DNA of 64,000 nt, taken from the NCBI RefSeq assembly GCF_000429045.1, contig NZ_AUBC01000011.1, positions 1 to 64,000 of the forward strand. Reading direction: 5' to 3'. Below are positions 59,330 through 64,000 of this stretch, piece after piece (within the stretch, counting starts at the first letter, position 1; the number at the start of each line of letters is the position of its first letter). The stretch is from Salinarimonas rosea DSM 21201. GTDB taxonomy: Bacteria; Pseudomonadota; Alphaproteobacteria; Rhizobiales; Beijerinckiaceae. A model generated the notes under the pieces. It did not search any database. It saw nothing but the letters and a program-made list of their open reading frames with translations, and was not told the origin of the DNA. Both the position numbers and the translations under genes were made by a program.

Positions 59330-60184
59330 TCACCTCCCGAGATTGCACGCCGCGTCGAGGGAGACCGGGCTCCAGCGGGTGATCACGAGGAACCCGTCCG
59401 CCGCCGCGACGATGAGGACGCGGCGGTACTGGTGCACGAGCTGCCCCGGCTCGTGGTCGTGCGCGCCCGCGATGGCGTGGGCCTGGGCCACGTGGATCGT
59501 GCCCTGGCCGATCCGCGCCAGCGTCTCGATCGGCCCGAAGGCGCGCACGCGCCGCATCAGCGTCGCGACCGGGAGACGGAAGTCGAGCGTGCGGTCGGCA
59601 TCGCTCGCGCGCGGGAACCAGCTCCCTCCCACCTGGGGCTCGGCGCGGGCGAAGGCGCCGGGGAGATCGGCCGCCAGCGCCCGGGCGATGCGGTTCGTCG
59701 CGAGCTGGCAGCGGGCGAGCAGCGTCTCGTGGGTCTCGTCCGGCGCAAGCGGGAAGGTCTCGCGGGCGAGGACGGGCCCGGTGTCGAAGTCGGCGTCGAG
59801 CACGTGCGCGCTCATCCCCCAGGTCTCGCGGGCCTCCAGGATCGCCCGGTAGAGCGGGTAGGGGCCGCGTCCCTCCGGCAGGGGTGACGGGTGGAAGTTG
59901 AGCGCGTGGCGCACCGTGCCGTCGCACGCCGGGATGCGCCAGGGATAGCCCGCGACGACGAGCGCGTCGCAGCCGATCTCGGCGAGCGTCGCCAGGTCGC
60001 GCGGCACGATGCGCGACAGCGAGATCGGCAGCCGGCGGCGGCGCGCCTCGGCGACGATCCGCCGGTTGGTGTCGTGGATGTCGTCGCAGGGGCGCGTGAA
60101 CAGCGCCACCGGCTCCCAGCCCCGGGCGACGAACCCGTCGAAGGCGTCCGCCAGGAAGTCGATCCCCGCGAAGGCGAAGCGCAT
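59330..60184 (-). CDS. Formyltransferase-family protein
   Basis: This 284-residue protein has a methionyl-tRNA-formyltransferase-like fold. The catalytic triad residues are visible: Asn and His in NFHPSPLPEGRGPYP and the aspartate in DADFDTGPVL. The C-terminal ~90 residues resemble the oligonucleotide-binding-like domain (FRLPVATLMRRVRAF). It is shorter than Fmt and lacks its full signature, so the formyl acceptor is probably not Met-tRNA. It is the first gene of a two-gene operon with DUF2256, divergent from the SDR-phrB pair. Confidence 0.85.
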   Translation of the reverse strand: MRFAFAGIDFLADAFDGFVARGWEPVALFTRPCDDIHDTNRRIVAEARRRRLPISLSRIVPRDLATLAEIGCDALVVAGYPWRIPACDGTVRHALNFHPSPLPEGRGPYPLYRAILEARETWGMSAHVLDADFDTGPVLARETFPLAPDETHETLLARCQLATNRIARALAADLPGAFARAEPQVGGSWFPRASDADRTLDFRLPVATLMRRVRAFGPIETLARIGQGTIHVAQAHAIAGAHDHEPGQLVHQYRRVLIVAAADGFLVITRWSPVSLDAACNLGR

Positions 60185-60330
60185 CGTCGATCTCTCCCCC
60201 CAACCGACCGCCGCGCCCGCCCTGCGCGCGATGTCGCATCGGCCCTTTCCTCGGCGGCGCACCGCCATAGCTAGCGCATCGCAGCGGCGTTTACAGCCGC
60301 GCGAAACCGACGAGCGAGAGCGGAATTGCG

Positions 60331-61065
60331 ATGAGTGCGAGGGTTCTGATCTGGGGCGGCAGCGGCGGCGTGGGTGCGGCGGCGGCGCGGGCGCTCGCGG
60401 CGGCGGGCTGGCGCGTGCATCTCGCCGCGCGCGACGAGGCGCGGCTCGCCGAGGCGGCACGCGCGATCGACGCCGCCGGCTATACAGTCGCGGACGCGCT
60501 CGACCCGGAGGGCATCGCCCGCGCGACGGAGGAGGCGAGTGCGGGGGAGGGGCTCGGCGGGCTCGTCTACGCCGTCGGCTCGATCACGCTCAAGCCGCTC
60601 GCCAAGCTGGCCGAGGAGGATTTCCTCGCCGATTACCGCCTCAACGCGCTCGGTGCGGCGCAGGCGATCCAGGCGGCGCTGAAGCCCTTCCGTCAGGCGA
60701 ACGGGGCGAGCGTCGTGCTGTTCTCCACCGTCGCGGCGAGCCAGGGCTTCTCCGCCCACGCCTCGGTCGCCATGGCCAAGGGGGCGGTGCAGGGGCTGAC
60801 GCTGGCGCTCGCCGCCGAGCTCGCCCCGAAGGTGCGCGTCAACTGCATCGCGCCCTCGCTGCTCGACACCGACCTCGCGCGCCCCCTCACATCCAATGCG
60901 ACGATGGCCCAGGCGATCGCGGGCATGCACGCGATCCCGCGGCTCGGCACGGGGGAGGACGTGGGCTCGCTCGCCGCCTTCCTGGTGTCGCCGCAGGCCT
61001 CGTGGATCACCGGCCAGACGATCGGCGTCGACGGCGGGCGCTCCACGTTGCGCGTCAAGGGCTGA
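60331..61065 (+). CDS. SDR-family protein next to photolyase, catalytic tyrosine replaced
   Basis: This 244-residue protein has the NAD(P) loop GGSGGVG (residues 9-15) and C-terminal ITGQTIGVDGG of classical short-chain dehydrogenases. The serine region (STVAAS, 132-137) and lysine K150 are present, but the tyrosine position of YxxxK is V146 (VAMAK). Similar SDR genes accompany PhrB-type photolyase genes in other proteobacteria. It ends 21 bp before phrB and is probably co-transcribed. It may bind a nucleotide without normal dehydrogenase chemistry. Confidence 0.87.
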   Translation: MSARVLIWGGSGGVGAAAARALAAAGWRVHLAARDEARLAEAARAIDAAGYTVADALDPEGIARATEEASAGEGLGGLVYAVGSITLKPLAKLAEEDFLADYRLNALGAAQAIQAALKPFRQANGASVVLFSTVAASQGFSAHASVAMAKGAVQGLTLALAAELAPKVRVNCIAPSLLDTDLARPLTSNATMAQAIAGMHAIPRLGTGEDVGSLAAFLVSPQASWITGQTIGVDGGRSTLRVKG

Positions 61066-61086
61066 CGTGCCCGTGGGAGCCCCCTC

Positions 61087-62625
61087 GTGAAGACCCTTCG
61101 CCTCCTCCTCGGGGACCAGCTCACGCGGGCGATCTCCTCGCTGACGGATCTCGCCGCCGAGCGAGACGTCGTGCTGATGGTCGAGGTCGCCGAGGAGGCG
61201 ACCTACGTGCGCCACCACAAGCAGAAGATCGCCTTCCTCTTCTCCGCCATGCGCCATTTCGCGGACGAGCTCGCGCGGGAGGGGATCGCGGTCGACTACG
61301 TCCGCCTCGACGATCCCGGCAACGAAGGCTCCTTTTCCGCCGAGCTCGCCCGGGCGGTGGCGCGCCACGCGCCCGATCGCGTCGTCGTGACCGAGCCGGG
61401 CGAGTGGCGCGTGCTCGAGGCGATGCGCGACTGGCGCGAGGAACTGGGCGTCCCCGTCGAGATCCGCGAGGACAACCGCTTCCTCGCCACCAAGGCCGAG
61501 TTCGCGGCCTGGGCCGGCGAGAAGAAGCAGCTGCGCATGGAGTTCTTCTACCGCGAGATGCGCCGCAAGACCGGGCTGCTGATGGACGGCGGCGAGCCGG
61601 CGGGCGGGCGGTGGAACTTCGACGCGCAGAACCGCAAGCCGCTGCCCAGGGCGCTGCGTGTCCCGCCGTGCCGGCGGTTCGAGCCGGACGCGATCACCCG
61701 CGAGGTCCTCGACCTCGTCGCCCGGCGCTTCCGCAACCATTTCGGCGACCTCGAGCCGTTCGGCTGGGCGGTGACGCGCGCCGATGCGCTGGACGCGCTG
61801 CGCAGCTTTCTCGCCGAGGCGCTGCCCACCTTCGGCGACTACCAGGACGCGATGAAGACCGGCGAGCCCTTCCTCTTCCACGCGGTGCTCTCGCCCTACC
61901 TCAATGCCGGGCTCCTCACCGCCGAGGAGGTCTGCCGGGCGGCGGAGCGGGAGTGGCGCGAGGGGCGCGCGCCGCTAAACGCCGTCGAGGGCTTCGTGCG
62001 CCAGATCGTCGGCTGGCGGGAATACGTGCGCGGGCTCTACTGGCTGAAGATGCCGGGCTATGCGCACACGAACGCGCTCGGGGCGACGCGCCCGCTGCCG
62101 GACCTGTACTGGACCGGCGAGACGATGATGAACTGCCTCGCGCAATGCGTCGGCGACACGCGCCGGCACGCCTACGCGCACCACATCCAGCGGCTGATGG
62201 TGCTCGGCAACTTCGCGCTGCTCGCCGGCCTCGCCCCCGCTGAGGTCCAGGAATGGTACCTCGTCGTCTACGCCGACGCCTACGAATGGGTGGAGCTGCC
62301 CAACGTGCACGGCATGATCCTCTACGCCGACGGCGGGATCATGGCCTCGAAGCCCTATGCCGCGTCGGGCGCCTACATCGACCGGATGAGCGATTATTGC
62401 CGCGGCTGCAGCTACGACCCGAAGGCGAAGGAGGGCGCGCGGGCCTGCCCGTTCAACTATCTCTACTGGAACTTCCTGATCGAGAACGAGGCGCGGCTCT
62501 CCGGCAACCCGCGCGTGGCGATGCCCTATCGCACGCTGGCCAAGATGAGCCCGGATCGCCGCGCGGCGATCCGCGCGGACGCTGCGCGCTTCCTCGGCGG
62601 GCTCACCGCGACCTACGGGTCGTGA
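61087..62625 (+). CDS. phrB: Iron-sulfur (6-4) photolyase / cryptochrome of the PhrB (FeS-BCP) family
   Basis: This 512-residue protein starts at a GTG with GGGAG upstream. It has the N-terminal LLLGDQL of prokaryotic (6-4) photolyases and the FAD-binding region around FVRQIVGWREYVRGLYW and HHIQRLMVLGNFALL. Cysteines 350, 438, 441 and 454 occupy exactly the positions of the four [4Fe-4S] ligands of Agrobacterium PhrB. It repairs (6-4) photoproducts with blue light or signals as a CryB-type cryptochrome. The flanking SDR and DUF2256 genes are typical companions. Confidence 0.95.
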   Translation: MKTLRLLLGDQLTRAISSLTDLAAERDVVLMVEVAEEATYVRHHKQKIAFLFSAMRHFADELAREGIAVDYVRLDDPGNEGSFSAELARAVARHAPDRVVVTEPGEWRVLEAMRDWREELGVPVEIREDNRFLATKAEFAAWAGEKKQLRMEFFYREMRRKTGLLMDGGEPAGGRWNFDAQNRKPLPRALRVPPCRRFEPDAITREVLDLVARRFRNHFGDLEPFGWAVTRADALDALRSFLAEALPTFGDYQDAMKTGEPFLFHAVLSPYLNAGLLTAEEVCRAAEREWREGRAPLNAVEGFVRQIVGWREYVRGLYWLKMPGYAHTNALGATRPLPDLYWTGETMMNCLAQCVGDTRRHAYAHHIQRLMVLGNFALLAGLAPAEVQEWYLVVYADAYEWVELPNVHGMILYADGGIMASKPYAASGAYIDRMSDYCRGCSYDPKAKEGARACPFNYLYWNFLIENEARLSGNPRVAMPYRTLAKMSPDRRAAIRADAARFLGGLTATYGS

Positions 62626-62640
62626 GCGCCCCGCGCCCGG

Positions 62641-64000
62641 CTACTCGGCGGCCTGCCGAGGCTCGTAGCCCAGGCGGCGGTTGAGCTCGTGGAGGAGCTT
62701 CTCGGCGGCTTCCGCGATCACGGTGCCCGGCGGGAACACGGCGGACGCGCCCATCTCGAGGAGGGTGGGGACGTCGTCGGGCGGGATGACCCCGCCGACG
62801 ACGATCATCACGTCGCCGCGGTCGTAGGCCTCCAGAGCCTTCTTGAGCTCGGGCACGAGCGTGAGGTGGCCGGCCGCGAGCGAGGAGACGCCGACGATGT
62901 GGACGTCGTTCTCGATCGCCTGGCGCGCCGCCTCGTCCGGCGTCGCGAAGAGCGGCCCGATGTCGACGTCGAAGCCGAGATCGGCGAAGGCGGAGGCGAT
63001 CACCTTCTGGCCGCGGTCGTGGCCGTCCTGGCCCATCTTGGCGACGAGGATGCGCGGGCGCCGCCCGTCCTCCTCCTCGAAGGTCTCGACCAGCGCGCGC
63101 ACGCGCTCGACGGCAGGGGACATGGCTCCGACCTCCCGCTTGTAGACGCCCGAGATCGAGCGGATCTCGGCGCGATGGCGGCCCCAGACCTGCTCCAGCG
63201 CCGCCGAGATCTCGCCGACCGTCGCCTTCGCGCGCCCAGCCTCGACGGCGAGCGCCAGCAGGTTGCCCTCGCCGGTCTCGGCCGCCTTCGACAGCGCCGC
63301 GCAGGCGGCGTCGACCGCGCCCTGGTCGCGCTCGGCGCGAAGCCGCGCGAGCTTCTGGAGCTGGAGCGTGCGGACGTTTGCGTTGTCGACCTTGAGCACG
63401 TCGACCGGCCGCTCGTCGAGGGGCTTGAACATGTTGACGCCGACGACGGCCTGGTTGCCCGAATCGATGCGCGCCTGGGTGCGGGCGGCGGCTTCCTCGA
63501 TCTTGAGCTTGGGCACGCCGGCCTCGATGGCCTTGGCCATGCCGCCGAGCGCCTCGACCTCCTCGATGTGCGCCATCGCCTTCCTGGCGAGCTCGGCGGT
63601 CAGCCGCTCGACGAAATGCGAGCCGCCCCAGGGGTCGATCACGCGGGTCGTGCCGCTCTCCTGCTGGAGGAAGAGCTGGGTGTTGCGGGCGATCCGCGCC
63701 GAGAAGTCGGTGGGCAGCGCCAGCGCCTCGTCGAGCGCGTTGGTGTGCAGCGACTGGGTGTGCCCCTGCGTCGCCGCCATGGCCTCGATGCAGGTGCGGG
63801 TGACGTTGTTGAACACGTCCTGCGCCGTGAGCGACCAGCCGGACGTCTGGGAGTGGGTGCGCAGCGCCAGCGACTTCGGGCTCTGCGGCTCGAACCGGCG
63901 CACGAGCGTCGCCCAGAGCAGGCGGGCGGCGCGCAGCTTCGCCACCTCCATGAAGAAGTTCATCCCGATCGCCCAGAAGAACGACAGGCGCGGGGCGAAC
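62641..64000 (-). CDS. scpA: Methylmalonyl-CoA mutase large subunit, 5' part beyond window
   Basis: The visible C-terminal ~450 residues begin inside the catalytic barrel ([41 protein letters not shown]) and include the complete B12-binding domain with the lower-ligand motif [10 protein letters not shown] and [10 protein letters not shown]. The enzyme isomerises methylmalonyl-CoA to succinyl-CoA in propionate metabolism. The reading frame stays open to the right edge. The 15 bp gap to the convergent phrB stop leaves no room for a terminator. Confidence 0.95.
   Translation of the reverse strand, partial: FAPRLSFFWAIGMNFFMEVAKLRAARLLWATLVRRFEPQSPKSLALRTHSQTSGWSLTAQDVFNNVTRTCIEAMAATQGHTQSLHTNALDEALALPTDFSARIARNTQLFLQQESGTTRVIDPWGGSHFVERLTAELARKAMAHIEEVEALGGMAKAIEAGVPKLKIEEAAARTQARIDSGNQAVVGVNMFKPLDERPVDVLKVDNANVRTLQLQKLARLRAERDQGAVDAACAALSKAAETGEGNLLALAVEAGRAKATVGEISAALEQVWGRHRAEIRSISGVYKREVGAMSPAVERVRALVETFEEEDGRRPRILVAKMGQDGHDRGQKVIASAFADLGFDVDIGPLFATPDEAARQAIENDVHIVGVSSLAAGHLTLVPELKKALEAYDRGDVMIVVGGVIPPDDVPTLLEMGASAVFPPGTVIAEAAEKLLHELNRRLGYEPRQAAE

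Overview
The window reads as a chromosome segment of a very GC-rich alphaproteobacterium, most likely in the Hyphomicrobiales (Rhizobiales) near Methylobacteriaceae or Salinarimonadaceae. This placement is inferred from gene content: an EcfG-type sigma factor with an HWE kinase, a Pha-type antiporter with fused PhaAB, a Suv3-like helicase, a PhrB-type iron-sulfur photolyase, and candidate CtrA and EcfG promoter motifs. I see no insertion sequence, prophage, CRISPR array, tRNA or rRNA. Genes are densely packed, with many 1-4 bp stop/start overlaps.

Layout. 1-7 kb: the start of a mannose-1-phosphate guanylyltransferase gene, then a signalling block (HWE kinase, EcfG-like sigma factor, OmpR-type regulator, a PAS protein with a C-terminal zinc-ribbon-like motif, a FixL-like hybrid kinase and a divergent Crp/FixK-like regulator). 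6.9-20 kb: housekeeping genes (S4 RNA-binding protein, Suv3-like helicase, rph, rdgB, moeB), a kinase/NtrC-type regulator pair, cimA, an acetyltransferase and cysS. 20-22.3 kb: a cluster of short unknown or stress-type genes with four close matches to the EcfG promoter consensus. One of these sits in front of a roughly 70 nt intergenic stretch that ends in an intrinsic terminator, so it looks like a stress-induced small RNA.

22.3-36 kb: two transporters, a soluble chemoreceptor with a PilZ domain, an S24-like repressor lacking its catalytic dyad, DUF952, pyrD, an aspartate aminotransferase, a PQQ-type sugar dehydrogenase, a DUF457-type membrane hydrolase, a class II Fic protein and an atypical SDR. 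36.4-41.1 kb: part of the division/cell-wall cluster (ftsW-murG-murC-murB) behind a possible CtrA box. 41.4-47.4 kb: the complete leftward phaAB-C-D-E-F-G cation/proton antiporter operon. 47.7-59.1 kb: hydrolases, a universal stress protein, a ferredoxin-NADP reductase, a TipF-like degenerate EAL protein, a metal-binding HMA protein, an acyl-CoA ligase and an Atm1-type exporter. 59.1-62.6 kb: a photolyase neighbourhood (DUF2256 and a formyltransferase leftward, an SDR and phrB rightward). The window ends inside the methylmalonyl-CoA mutase large-subunit gene.

A dispersed, palindrome-rich intergenic repeat occurs at 15.9 and 55.3 kb, with a related hairpin at 18.2 kb. Its modules are arranged differently in the two main copies, and one stem shows a compensatory base-pair change.
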